Notes under the pieces: model-generated
What the model saw: only the letters and a program-made list of their open reading frames with translations
Told to the model about the DNA's origin: nothing
Database searches by the model: none
Translations under genes and position numbers: made by a program
In this document: in pieces, positions 36,988-44,985 of the stretch
How the letters are laid out: each line of letters starts with the position of its first letter
Numbering within the stretch: position 1 is the first letter of the stretch
Source of the DNA: Natronobacterium texcoconense
Lineage (GTDB): Archaea > Halobacteriota > Halobacteria > Halobacteriales > Natrialbaceae
NCBI RefSeq assembly: GCF_900104065.1
Contig: NZ_FNLC01000002.1
Location: 42,915-106,914, forward strand
Direction: 5' to 3'
DNA length: 64,000 nucleotides

Positions 36988-38151
36988 TCACTTCTCGTAC
37001 GGCACATCCTGATAGAAAAAGTTCGGCGTATCGACCCGGTTGTCGTACGTCTTGTGGAAGATGTGCGTCGACGCCGGCGACACCGGCGGGACGAGCCACG
37101 ACCAGTCGCCGGTTACCTCCCGATCTGCCTCGTCCTCTCGCCGTTCGAAGGCTTCGAACTGTTCTGCGGCCGTGTGGTGATCGACGATCTTCACGCCCGC
37201 CTGCTCGTAGGAGTGGAGTACTGCGCGGTTCAGTTCGACGGTCGCCTCGTCTTTCCACAGCTCGCGGTTTCTCTCGGTGTCCAGCCCGAGTCTGGCTGCG
37301 ACTTCCGGGAGCATATCGTATCGGTCCTCGTCGGCGAAATTACGGGCAGCGATCTCGGTCGCCATGTACCAGCCGTTGAACGGCGCAGCCGTATACTGGA
37401 GACCCCCGATCTCGAGGCGCATGTTCGAGACGACGGGAACGCCGTACCACTGGAGTCCGAGGTCGGCGAACCAGTCGTGGTCCGGATGCTCGATCGGTAC
37501 CTCGAGAACGAGGTCGTCGGGAACCTCGAACAGTTCCGGCTCCTCGTCGTCTATCTGGACGACGAACGGGAGGACGTCGTAGTCGGTCCACTCTCCCTCC
37601 CAACCTCGAGACTGACAGTACTCGGTGAAGGCGAGTTCGTCCGGATCGCCGACGATTCCGTCGTCGGTCTCGTAGCCAGCGTAGCGAATCAGCTGATAGT
37701 TCCAGAGACGGACCTGCTGTCTCCCGCGGATCATCGGCCTGAAAACCGTGATAGTCGGACGGACGTCGCCGCCGTTCGTGGCGACCTCGAGGTGACGACA
37801 CAGCTCCTCGGAGACGCTCTCGGCGTCGTCGGCGTCACGGGCGTCGATCACGTTCAGCGTCTTCCAGAACAGGCGTCCGATACAGCGGTTGCTGTTTCGC
37901 CAGGCCATCCGTGCGCCGTGCTCGAGTTCCGCGGGGGTGTGCTCGTAGTGGCCGGATTCGGCGATCGATCGGCGAATCTCGGCGAGTCGCGGTTCGATCT
38001 CGTCTTCCCGCTCGAGTTCCGTGTAGCACTCCCGGACGAACGCCTCGGCTTCCGCGTACAGGTCCGTCGGATCGTGCTCCGGCACGGGCGCGTGCATGCT
38101 CGAACCGGAGGACTGAGTGGGTTTATCGCCGTCGGTCGACGCATTTGTCAC
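36988..38151 (-). CDS. nos: Nitric oxide synthase oxygenase
   Basis: 387 residues, oxygenase domain only, with no attached reductase, as in bacterial NOS. Heme ligand Cys90 lies in WRNSNRCIGR. The substrate-site Glu266 lies in FNGWYMATEI (most family members have Gly where this has Ala264). The pterin/heme face shows GDWSWLVPPVSP with two Trp near 350-352. The first 25 residues are an extra Ser-rich extension. It should oxidise arginine to citrulline and NO with electrons from an unlinked reductase. Two small genes lie upstream on the same strand. Confidence 0.93.
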   Translation of the reverse strand: MTNASTDGDKPTQSSGSSMHAPVPEHDPTDLYAEAEAFVRECYTELEREDEIEPRLAEIRRSIAESGHYEHTPAELEHGARMAWRNSNRCIGRLFWKTLNVIDARDADDAESVSEELCRHLEVATNGGDVRPTITVFRPMIRGRQQVRLWNYQLIRYAGYETDDGIVGDPDELAFTEYCQSRGWEGEWTDYDVLPFVVQIDDEEPELFEVPDDLVLEVPIEHPDHDWFADLGLQWYGVPVVSNMRLEIGGLQYTAAPFNGWYMATEIAARNFADEDRYDMLPEVAARLGLDTERNRELWKDEATVELNRAVLHSYEQAGVKIVDHHTAAEQFEAFERREDEADREVTGDWSWLVPPVSPASTHIFHKTYDNRVDTPNFFYQDVPYEK

Positions 38152-38218
38152 CAGCGCTGTTTCGACGGACGACCGTCACTGGTTGCCTATCAGCCACGAG
38201 AACTCTCGTACCGTCTCG

Positions 38219-38482
38219 CTACCGGCTCTCAGAACGACGATCCGCGTCGACGATTCGGGCGGCCACCCGTCCGTCGACGATCCGACTCACGATCTCGACT
38301 GCGACGGGATCGTCGGGCGGCCGCTCCTCGAGTCGGTCGGCTCCCTCGATGACGACGATGTCCAGTGGACTCTCCTCGTTCGGGTGGTCGGCGACGAGCC
38401 GGCCGTCTCGCTCCTCGAGGGTACAGTGGACTGTTTCCCCGACGGCGAGAGATTCCGCGAGCAGGTCCCGTATCGACGTCAC
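38219..38482 (-). CDS. Small haloarchaeal hypothetical protein upstream of nos
   Basis: 87 residues from a GTG at 38482. The content is beta-rich and acidic (GETVHCTLEERDGRLVADHP), ending in a basic tail. No family is recognised. Two bases separate it from the zinc-finger gene upstream, so the two are almost certainly co-transcribed, and nos follows 67 bp downstream. Confidence 0.6.
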   Translation of the reverse strand: MTSIRDLLAESLAVGETVHCTLEERDGRLVADHPNEESPLDIVVIEGADRLEERPPDDPVAVEIVSRIVDGRVAARIVDADRRSESR

Positions 38483-38484
38483 GG

Positions 38485-38664
38485 TCAGAAACGGTGGACG
38501 TCGACGTCGTCGCGGTCCGGACTCGGCTGTGCCTGTGCAGCACAGTCGGCACAGAGGCCCTTATCGCGCTCGTAGTGCTGGAGACAGGTGAGTGTCCCGC
38601 AGTTGCCACACCGCTGCTGGGCCGGCCGGGACTCACAGATCTGGCAGAGACCGCTGACGCTCAT
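38485..38664 (-). CDS. Small zinc-finger protein (HIT/B-box-like)
   Basis: 59 residues. Ligands are spaced CQIC, CGNC, C-x3-H and CADC, seven Cys and one His, enough for two zinc sites, followed by an acidic tail. The layout resembles zf-HIT or B-box fingers, which mediate protein contacts. The ATG at 38664 is chosen because the longer upstream frame has no matching pattern. It heads a probable three-gene unit ending in nos. Confidence 0.75.
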   Translation of the reverse strand: MSVSGLCQICESRPAQQRCGNCGTLTCLQHYERDKGLCADCAAQAQPSPDRDDVDVHRF

Positions 38665-38888
38665 ACGCTCGGTACGGTCTCGAGCGTCTTGAAACCGGGC
38701 CCGGCGTGAACGCTCCAGCGCGAATCCTCGGAACTCGTCGACGAACGCACGAACGAACACCTCGAGGAAACTGACGTTCGGGAGTAGCGACCGTCGAGAT
38801 GCGAAACATCGGTCTTCGGCCGAGATACTGTGCTAAATGTTGCCATTCTACGAGAAGCCTTTTGCCCTGTGAGTCTCTACCAGTCTCT

Positions 38889-40535
38889 ATGAGCCGTGAC
38901 CGGGTCCTCCTCGAGCGGGCCCTGGAACGTGGCGAACAGGACGGTGGCAACGTCGAGTTCAAGGAACGACTCTCACGAGACGTCCATCTCGAGGGTGGGC
39001 GGCGGGAAAGCCTGGCAGCGCAGTTGCGGCACCGACTGCTGTCGGGCGACGGCGAGGCGACCTACGTGGTCGGCGTCACCGACGACGGCGGCCTGGCCGG
39101 AATCGATCCCGATACCTTCTCCGAGACGATGGACGTACTCTCCCTGCTAGCCGAAGAAGCCGACGCACATATCGACGACGTCCAGACGTGGGGCGTGAAG
39201 GGCGAGGCGGGAACCGCCTCGGAAACAGGAGCGGCGGAGCCGCGAGAGGGACTCGTCGGTGTCGCTCTCATTCAGGAGGGTAGCGTCTTGGAGACCGACG
39301 ACGAACACGTCGTGGTCGGGACGGCGGGCCACGTCGACCACGGGAAGAGCACGCTCGTCGGGTCGCTCGTGACGGGCAAGCCGGACGACGGCGACGGTGC
39401 CACACGCTCGTTCCTCGACGTCCAGCCACACGAGGTCGAGCGCGGCCTCTCCGCGGACCTCTCCTACGCCGTCTACGGCTTCGACGAGGACGGTCCCGTC
39501 CGGGTTCGAAACCCGAACCGCAAGTCCGACCGCGCGGCGGTCGTCGAGGAGGCGGACCGACTGGTCTCGTTCGTCGACACCGTCGGCCACGAGCCCTGGC
39601 TGCGGACGACGATCCGCGGACTCGTCGGACAGAAACTCGACTACGGACTGCTCGTGGTGGCAGCCGACGACGGGCCGACCCGCACCACGCGCGAACACCT
39701 CGGCGTCCTGCTGGCGACCGACCTTCCCACTATCGTCGCGATCACGAAGACCGACGCGGTCAGCGACGAGCGCGTCGAAGAAGTCGAACGCGAGGTCGAG
39801 AGCCTGCTGCGCGACGTCGACAAGTCGCCGCTACGCGTCGCTCGCCACGGCGTCGACGCGGCGGTCGAAGAGATCAGCGAGCGCGTCGTCCCCATCGTCG
39901 AGACGAGCGCGATCACGATGGAGGGACTCGACACCTTAGACGTCCTGTTCGACCGGCTGCCGAAGACGTCCCAGGACGACGGCGAGTTCCGGATGTACGT
40001 CGACCGCAGCTACTCGGTCACCGGCGTCGGCGCGGTCGCCTCCGGCACCGTCATGTCCGGCGAGGTCGAGGCCGGGGACGAACTCCTGATCGGGCCGACC
40101 TCCGACGGCCGCTTCCGAGAGGTCGAAGTGCGCTCGATCGAGATGCACTATCATCGCGTCGACCAGGCCCAAGCCGGCCGAATCGTTGGCATTGCCCTGA
40201 AGGGGATCAAGGAAAGCACCATCGAACGGGGCATGGTCCTCCTCCCCCGGGAGGCCGATCCCAACCCCGTCCGTGAGTTCGAGGCCGAAGTGATGGTACT
40301 CAACCACCCCACTCGGATCGGCAACGGCTACGAACCGGTCGTCCACCTCGAGACGATCGGCGAGGCCGCTGCCTTCTATCCCGAAGACGGGCGTCTGCTG
40401 CCGGGCGATACCGGAAAGACCACCGTCCAGTTCAAGTTCCGACCGTACCTGATCGAGGAGGGCCAGAAGTTCGTCTTCCGCGAGGGGCGGAGTAAAGGGG
40501 TCGGTACGGTTACGGACGTCCACCCGATGGAGTAG
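38889..40535 (+). CDS. GTPBP1-like translational GTPase
   Basis: 548 residues. A short N-terminal domain (to about 145) with GGNVEFKERLSR precedes an EF-Tu-like G domain: G1 GHVDHGKST near 150, G3 DTVGHE, G4 TKTD, and a G5-like SAI. Beta-barrel domains II and III follow, ending in a GxVTDVHP strand. It belongs to the archaeal/eukaryal GTPBP1 group of the EF1A family. Exact role unknown; in eukaryotes GTPBP1 acts in mRNA decay and elongation rescue. The gene ends abutting the convergent HD gene. Confidence 0.9.
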   Translation: MSRDRVLLERALERGEQDGGNVEFKERLSRDVHLEGGRRESLAAQLRHRLLSGDGEATYVVGVTDDGGLAGIDPDTFSETMDVLSLLAEEADAHIDDVQTWGVKGEAGTASETGAAEPREGLVGVALIQEGSVLETDDEHVVVGTAGHVDHGKSTLVGSLVTGKPDDGDGATRSFLDVQPHEVERGLSADLSYAVYGFDEDGPVRVRNPNRKSDRAAVVEEADRLVSFVDTVGHEPWLRTTIRGLVGQKLDYGLLVVAADDGPTRTTREHLGVLLATDLPTIVAITKTDAVSDERVEEVEREVESLLRDVDKSPLRVARHGVDAAVEEISERVVPIVETSAITMEGLDTLDVLFDRLPKTSQDDGEFRMYVDRSYSVTGVGAVASGTVMSGEVEAGDELLIGPTSDGRFREVEVRSIEMHYHRVDQAQAGRIVGIALKGIKESTIERGMVLLPREADPNPVREFEAEVMVLNHPTRIGNGYEPVVHLETIGEAAAFYPEDGRLLPGDTGKTTVQFKFRPYLIEEGQKFVFREGRSKGVGTVTDVHPME

Positions 40536-41159
40536 CTATAGCCGACACTCCCGCCCGATCTCCCGTTCGTACGCCGATTTCATCCACTCGAACGCCTGTT
40601 TCCCGAATTCCGTTCGCAGCCGTGGTGCCGCCGTCGCGAAGAACTCGTCCAGATTTTCGTACTCCTCGAAGTGTTCGTTCGTCCCATCCGTCTCGTACCG
40701 GCCCTCGCGTTCGTACTTCAGCGCCTGCAGGCAGTTCTCGAGCAGGTCCACGTCCTTGACGAAGCGAGCGGTCGGCGTCTCGCGGGCCTCGTACTCCTCC
40801 CAGAGCGATCGTCGCTCCGACTCGAGTCCGAAGGGATCGAGCAACTCGTCTATCGCCTCCCGTTCGGCCTGCTCCTTCTCGGCCGCTGAAATCCGCTCCC
40901 GTCCCTGCTCCGCTCGAGTCGGAATATCACCCGTCCGGGCCTCCGCGAGATCATGGACGAGCGCCATCTCGACGGCTCGCTGGCGGTCGACTTCGTCGCT
41001 GACGGTCTCGTGGTCGGCATAGAGGAGACAGAGGGTCGCCGTCCCCCAGGTGTGGGCGGCGACGGATTCGGGCTCGTCGACGTCACGCAACTGCCAGCCC
41101 GTGCGCCGCTCGTCTTTCAGTTCGAGTAACTCGAGCAGCGACTCGAGTTCGGGGTCCAT
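40536..41159 (-). CDS. HD-domain phosphohydrolase (YfbR-like)
   Basis: 207 residues. HD motifs are His in HTWGTATL, HD in ALVHDLAEA, and Asp in KDVDLLEN, the set seen in 5'-nucleotidase YfbR-type enzymes, which need a divalent metal. It probably removes phosphate from deoxynucleoside monophosphates or similar. Its ATG overlaps the mch stop by one base (TGATG), so the two genes are one operon. Confidence 0.87.
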   Translation of the reverse strand: MDPELESLLELLELKDERRTGWQLRDVDEPESVAAHTWGTATLCLLYADHETVSDEVDRQRAVEMALVHDLAEARTGDIPTRAEQGRERISAAEKEQAEREAIDELLDPFGLESERRSLWEEYEARETPTARFVKDVDLLENCLQALKYEREGRYETDGTNEHFEEYENLDEFFATAAPRLRTEFGKQAFEWMKSAYEREIGRECRL

Positions 41160-42091
41160 CAGAGGTCGAACGACTCGATCAACAGGTCCTCGTCGGTTTC
41201 CCCGTGAACGTAGGTCGGACCGCCGACCACGTCGACGGTCACCTTCGCGGGGGCAAACAGGTCGGATGGGATCTCGTCGAACTCCCACTCGAGGTCGTCG
41301 AACACTGCCTCGAACGGCCGGCCGTGATCCTCGGCAGCCGTCGACGGGATCGAGTCGAAGACGTCGGCGTCCTCGCGAACCGTGAGGTGTGCCGTGCCGC
41401 CGTAGGCGATCGCATCGTTCGTGCGCGCGATGGCCGTGGGCTCGTCGTCGGCGACGGGCGCGACCGGCGCTCGACCCGTTACGGAGACGATATCCAGCGG
41501 ATCGTAGCCCAGTTCGGCAAGCCGGAAGGTCGCGAGTTCGGCCGCGCGCGCGGCGTTCGTGATACTTCCGACGGGGCTCGCAGTCGAATACGCAAGCAGG
41601 AAGACGCTGCTCGTCTCGACCTCTGCGAGTTCGGCGACCTGTTCGGCCGCGGATTCGGTCGGTAGCTCGTCGGTCTCGACGGCAAGCGCCGTCAGATCGA
41701 ACGCGTCCGTGTAGCCGATCCGTCGGAACTCGTCTTCCTCGGCCACGAGCGCGCGTGCGGGACCACTCCCTAGCCCTTCGAAGTCCTCCGTGGTAAGTTC
41801 CCAGCCGGCCTTCTGGGAACACAGCAACGAGAGGGCGGGCTGGTCGGTCGTCAGTTCCACGTACGGGATCGGGGCGTCACCGATTTCGCCCAGTTCGTGG
41901 CTCGGCGTCGCCATCCCCGCCGTCTGGATCTCGGTCAGTAACAGTCCGGCCTCGACGCCGCCGTCGAACTCGACCCCGAAGTCCAGTACCGTCGCCTCGT
42001 TCTCGAGATCGAAGCCGCCGACGTTGAGCTCTTCAGCGTAGTCGAGCGCCTCGTCGACGAGCTCGATCGCCATTCGGTTCAGACTCTCCAT
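41159..42091 (-). CDS. mch: Methenyltetrahydromethanopterin cyclohydrolase
   Basis: 310 residues, the usual length. The start ESLNRMAIELVDEALDYAEE and the segments YVELTTDQPALSLLCSQKAG and GGTAHLTV fit the archaeal Mch family. The enzyme hydrolyses a methenyl- to a formyl-pterin one-carbon unit. Haloarchaea are thought to use folate-type rather than methanopterin C1 carriers, so the substrate in this organism is likely a tetrahydrofolate; this is inference. The ATG at 42091 is chosen because the upstream extension is Arg-rich. Confidence 0.92.
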   Translation of the reverse strand: MESLNRMAIELVDEALDYAEELNVGGFDLENEATVLDFGVEFDGGVEAGLLLTEIQTAGMATPSHELGEIGDAPIPYVELTTDQPALSLLCSQKAGWELTTEDFEGLGSGPARALVAEEDEFRRIGYTDAFDLTALAVETDELPTESAAEQVAELAEVETSSVFLLAYSTASPVGSITNAARAAELATFRLAELGYDPLDIVSVTGRAPVAPVADDEPTAIARTNDAIAYGGTAHLTVREDADVFDSIPSTAAEDHGRPFEAVFDDLEWEFDEIPSDLFAPAKVTVDVVGGPTYVHGETDEDLLIESFDL

Positions 42092-42158
42092 ACACTCGAG
42101 TTCAGCCTCCCGCGTAAAACAGTTTGCCAGTTCTCGTCTGACCCGCGTCCGACCTGTG

Positions 42159-42368
42159 TCAGACCGCCGGCTCGTAGCCCGCGTTCTCGATCGTGGTACT
42201 GATCGTCCCCTCGTCGACGGCGTCCTCGTCGTGTTCGACGCGAACCTCGCCGGAGTCGTGATCCGCAGTCGCCGACGAGACGCCCGACAGCGCCTCGAGT
42301 GCGTCGACGACGGTTTCCTCGCAGCCGCCACAGGCCATGCCTTCGACCTCGAGTGTCGTCTGTTCCAT
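42159..42368 (-). CDS. Heavy-metal-associated (HMA) domain protein, CopZ-like
   Basis: 69 residues forming one ferredoxin-like HMA domain with the metal motif GMACGGC and the closing ENAGYEPAV. It probably carries Cu(I) or a similar soft metal. No P-type ATPase is nearby in the window. It ends 67 bp before the mch start. Confidence 0.9.
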   Translation of the reverse strand: MEQTTLEVEGMACGGCEETVVDALEALSGVSSATADHDSGEVRVEHDEDAVDEGTISTTIENAGYEPAV

Positions 42369-42460
42369 ACGCGATGAAAGACAGGCGGACGGGTTGAGTG
42401 TTCTCCTTTCGGGTCTGCTCGTACGGACCGTTGTAAGTCATCGCCGACGAACACACAGGT

Positions 42461-42543
42461 GATACGGTTTACTGTCGTCATTTCCGGCGCAACCGCGACC
42501 CGGGCGGCGGTTGCGCCGGTACATCGTTACAGCAATCCGTATC
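42461..42543. repeat. Palindromic intergenic element, copy B (inverted orientation)
   Basis: This is the best-preserved copy. A perfect 13-bp stem (ccggcgcaaccgc with gcggttgcgccgg) lies inside longer imperfect arms that end in gatacgg and ccgtatc, so nearly the whole 83 bp is palindromic. Reversed, it aligns over its length with copies A and C. It sits between the HMA gene and the MTH1187 gene. Confidence 0.85.
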
Positions 42544-42581
42544 AGTCGTAGGTGCGCCGGGAACCGTTCTCGCAGACCGTA

Positions 42582-42893
42582 TCAGTCCCTGTTCGTCGCC
42601 GGCCGGCCGAGTTCCGACTCGACGGACTGGACCTTCTCCGCGGCGGTGGTGTCTCTCGACCGTTTGTCGTCGATCTTCAACACCGTACTGACGCGGTCGC
42701 CGTCGACGGCTTCGTGGGCTGCCTGGGCCGCCGCGAACAGTTCGCCGACGTCGTCGGCCTCGATCACCGTCCCCATCGGATTCGTCTCGTACGTAACGTC
42801 GTACTCCTCTAACGCATCGACTGCCTTGGCAATCTCGCCGCTCATGCTATCCTCGATTACCGGTGCGACGCTCAGTAGTGCAATCACCGTCAT
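42582..42893 (-). CDS. MTH1187 family protein (YkoF-like thiamine-binding fold)
   Basis: 103 residues. TVIALLSVAPVIED and YDVTYETNPMGTVIEADDVG are typical of the MTH1187/YkoF family, ferredoxin-like dimers some of which bind thiamine or its precursors. The ATG at 42893 is preferred to a longer basic extension. It lies next to the palindromic element. Confidence 0.86.
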   Translation of the reverse strand: MTVIALLSVAPVIEDSMSGEIAKAVDALEEYDVTYETNPMGTVIEADDVGELFAAAQAAHEAVDGDRVSTVLKIDDKRSRDTTAAEKVQSVESELGRPATNRD

Positions 42894-42966
42894 GATCGAC
42901 CCGACGACGGCGAGGCATCTAAAACGAATCCATGCAACCGCTCGAGCACGAACTCGCAAAAAACAG

Positions 42967-43302
42967 TTACTGTGATCGATCCGACGGCGGGTAGACGATC
43001 ACGTCACCGTTCGCGTACACGTAGACTTCGTGCTCGAGGGCGGTGAAGGCGATGTGTCCACTCGTCCGGTCGGTCCCGTCGGCTTTCGGGCGGAAGATCC
43101 GGTCGAGTGCGTCGGGATCGACGCTGTCGTAGAGGGAGAACTCCCCCTGCGAGACGTCGACGTCCGTGATCGACGACAGCGCGTGGACGATCGTCGTCGT
43201 GATCGTCGCAGTGCCGTCGGTATCGTGGTGGAAGACGTACCGTTCGTTCGTCTGATCATACTGGAGGTCCGTGCCGTCTGCGGGTGATTGTTCCGTTTGC
43301 AT
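42967..43302 (-). CDS. HalOD1 output-domain protein
   Basis: 111 residues. DTDGTATITTTIVHALSSIT, SLYDSVDPDALDRIF and the closing HEVYVYANGDVIVYP match the haloarchaeal HalOD1 domain, a beta-rich putative output module often linked to sensor proteins. No sensor is fused here. Its role is unknown. It ends 73 bp before the start of the MTH1187 gene on the same strand. Confidence 0.85.
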   Translation of the reverse strand: MQTEQSPADGTDLQYDQTNERYVFHHDTDGTATITTTIVHALSSITDVDVSQGEFSLYDSVDPDALDRIFRPKADGTDRTSGHIAFTALEHEVYVYANGDVIVYPPSDRSQ

Positions 43303-43604
43303 TGCTACACCAGAGTACTCAATCGTCTATTGATCCGTAGTCAGTCACAGCATAAAAGCAAATCGGCTGCCAGAACGATAGACGTTCGTGAATAGATACG
43401 CCGACTACTGGTTCATATTTTTGATTGTCGGGGATCGATGGAAGACCGTCCTCGAGTCCAGGCTTGTGGCTGTATTGTCGCTATCTCTCGCGATAAACCG
43501 TCGAATACTCGGAAAGGAGAGAGTGAGGGGGTCCGCTGGAATTGCTTCGTTTACGGAGAGTCGAAATTACGTGCTCGAGTTCGTTCAGCTGCGTCCTCGA
43601 TCGG
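43303..43604. other. Intergenic stretch with no supported gene
   Basis: 302 bp between the HalOD1 gene and the tRNA-derived repeat. A plus-strand open frame of 76 codons with a GTG start crosses into the repeat and looks random. Nothing else is seen. Confidence 0.4.
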
Positions 43605-43677
43605 TGGCTGGGATTTGAACCACGGTCAGACGGTCGCCTCACTTCGTTCGGCGCTGCGACTGACCTGATTCAAATCC
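43605..43677. repeat. Inverted repeat containing a tRNA-Gly 3' fragment
   Basis: The left 17 bases (tggctgggatttgaacc) are identical to the T-arm and adjacent acceptor bases of the tRNA-Gly gene at 43752-43768, 147 bp away in the same orientation. The right arm (43660-43677) is the near complement of the left arm starting at 43611, with one extra base, so the whole forms an imperfect hairpin of about 67 bp. Confidence 0.7.
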
Positions 43678-43684
43678 AGAAACG

Positions 43685-43747
43685 ATTTCTCCGAACACGG
43701 ATACTCGCACTGCTACGCAGTGCTCGTGATGTTGTGTTCGGAGAAAT
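43685..43747. repeat. Large hairpin abutting the tRNA-Gly 3' end
   Basis: A perfect 14-bp outer stem (43685-43698 with 43734-43747) and a perfect 7-bp inner stem (gcactgc at 43707-43713, gcagtgc at 43717-43723, loop tac) are separated by an internal loop. The right arm ends on the tRNA discriminator position. In the direction of tRNA transcription it is the immediate trailer, so it could affect 3' processing or termination. Confidence 0.75.
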
Positions 43748-43817
43748 GCGCTGGCTGGGATTTGAACCCAGGTTGTGACCATGGCAAGGTCACGTGATAC
43801 CACTACACTACCAGCGC
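43747..43817 (-). tRNA. tRNA-Gly (anticodon GCC)
   Basis: On the minus strand the gene reads GCGCTGG at the 5' acceptor, pairs with CCAGCGC at the 3' end, and has a discriminator A. The anticodon stem TGACC/GGTCA encloses TTGCCAT with anticodon GCC. The T-arm reads CTGGG-TTCAAAT-CCCAG. The 3' CCA is not encoded. No intron is present. Confidence 0.95.
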
Positions 43818-44050
43818 CCTGCTGCACTTACACCTACTACCGGAGGGATGTATAAGGGTTGCGAATCGAGAGAAGTTAGACACAGTGGAACACGCTGTCT
43901 TGCCCCGTACGGCACCCGTCGATATCAAGGAGTAATATCTCCTTATCCATCTCGAGTCAGAAACCGACCGATCACTAATCGAGAGTGTGTGCCCGTTCCA
44001 CACGAATTCGGGGCTGTGAGGCGTTCACAGCCGTAATCGAATCCGCTATT

Positions 44051-44058
44051 CTTTTAAG
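44051..44058 (+). promoter_or_regulatory. TATA box of the ribosomal operon
   Basis: The sequence cttttaag lies 57 bp before the ATG of the SPOUT methyltransferase gene, the first gene of the operon, implying a leader of about 30 nt. It is the best promoter candidate in the 297-bp gap after tRNA-Gly. Confidence 0.6.
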
Positions 44059-44114
44059 ACCCTATCGGCAATACATCGCTACAGTCTAGTGACGCGGCAT
44101 CGAAGCGTTACGGC

Positions 44115-44981
44115 ATGACCGTCAGCGTGCTCGTGCCGTCGTCGCTCACCCGGGAAGCCGAGGACAAACGCGAGGCAACTCGCAAAATCGGATACGTCGC
44201 CCGCGCGGCGACGATCTTCCGGGTGGATCGCCTCGTCGTCTATCCCGATCGGGATGGCGACACGGGGCGATTCGGCGACGGGTTCGTCAGTACCGTTCTG
44301 CGGTACGCCGCAACGCCGCCGTACCTCCGCAACGAGGTATGGGGGATGCGAGACGAACTGGAGTACGTCGGCGTTCTGCCGCCGCTCCGCGCCACGTCAC
44401 AGACCGGCTCCGAATCGAACGGTTCGGGGTCGTCAAGACAAGGGATCGTGACCGAGGTCGGACCTGAAGGGCGCGTCCGGGTCAATTGCGGCTTGCAACA
44501 CCCAATCTCCCTCAACACACCTCCTGATATGGAGGTCTCCGAGGGGGAACGCGTGACCGTCAGGATCTCTTCGCGACGACCGGTCCGGGCGAAGCTCGTC
44601 GACGAGCCTCTTTCGGGGCTTTCAGTCGAGCGGACGGACCTTTCGACAGCTCTCGGCCGTGAGGACGCTGGCGTTCGTATCGCAGCCTCCCGATTCGGTG
44701 AACATCTCACCGTCGGGCGGCTCGAGACGCTAGCCGGACGCACCGAGGGCGACGGGATGACCGTCGCCTTCGGCGCGCCCGAGAGAGGGCTGCCGGATAT
44801 CCTCGGAATCGAGGCGTCTGCCATCCCCTCGGACGACGAGGGAGGCGACGACGGAGTCGAACCCACAGCCGATCCGGGGTTCGACCTCTGGCTAAACACG
44901 GTTCCGGACCAGGGAAGCGAGGTCGTGCGAACGGAGGAGGCTCTGTTCGCTACCCTCGCACCCCTCTCACTGAGAGAGTGA
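44115..44981 (+). CDS. Putative SPOUT RNA methyltransferase (COG2106 family)
   Basis: 288 residues. It opens TVSVLVPSSLTREAEDKREA and has the conserved YVARAATIFRVDRLVVY segment. An OB-fold insertion (about 105-170) splits the SPOUT core, which ends with the knot region VAFGAPERGLPDIL and LNTVPDQGSEVVRTEEA. The eukaryotic relatives methylate 28S rRNA uridine. In archaea the gene precedes rpl3, as here, 4 bp apart, which supports a ribosome-related substrate. Confidence 0.88.
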   Translation: MTVSVLVPSSLTREAEDKREATRKIGYVARAATIFRVDRLVVYPDRDGDTGRFGDGFVSTVLRYAATPPYLRNEVWGMRDELEYVGVLPPLRATSQTGSESNGSGSSRQGIVTEVGPEGRVRVNCGLQHPISLNTPPDMEVSEGERVTVRISSRRPVRAKLVDEPLSGLSVERTDLSTALGREDAGVRIAASRFGEHLTVGRLETLAGRTEGDGMTVAFGAPERGLPDILGIEASAIPSDDEGGDDGVEPTADPGFDLWLNTVPDQGSEVVRTEEALFATLAPLSLRE

Positions 44982-44985
44982 TAGA

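Noticed and set aside
41159..42091. Mch as evidence for methanogenesis
   Set aside because: No other methanogenesis gene is present and haloarchaea are known to carry mch.
43388..43618. Plus-strand 76-codon frame beginning with GTG before the tRNA-derived repeat
   Set aside because: It runs into the palindrome, has no domain pattern and lacks the acidic composition of neighbours.
43605..43768. Classic att site from tRNA integration
   Set aside because: The 17-bp repeat does not reach the tRNA 3' end, and there is no integrase or cargo between the copies; kept only as a tRNA-derived repeat.
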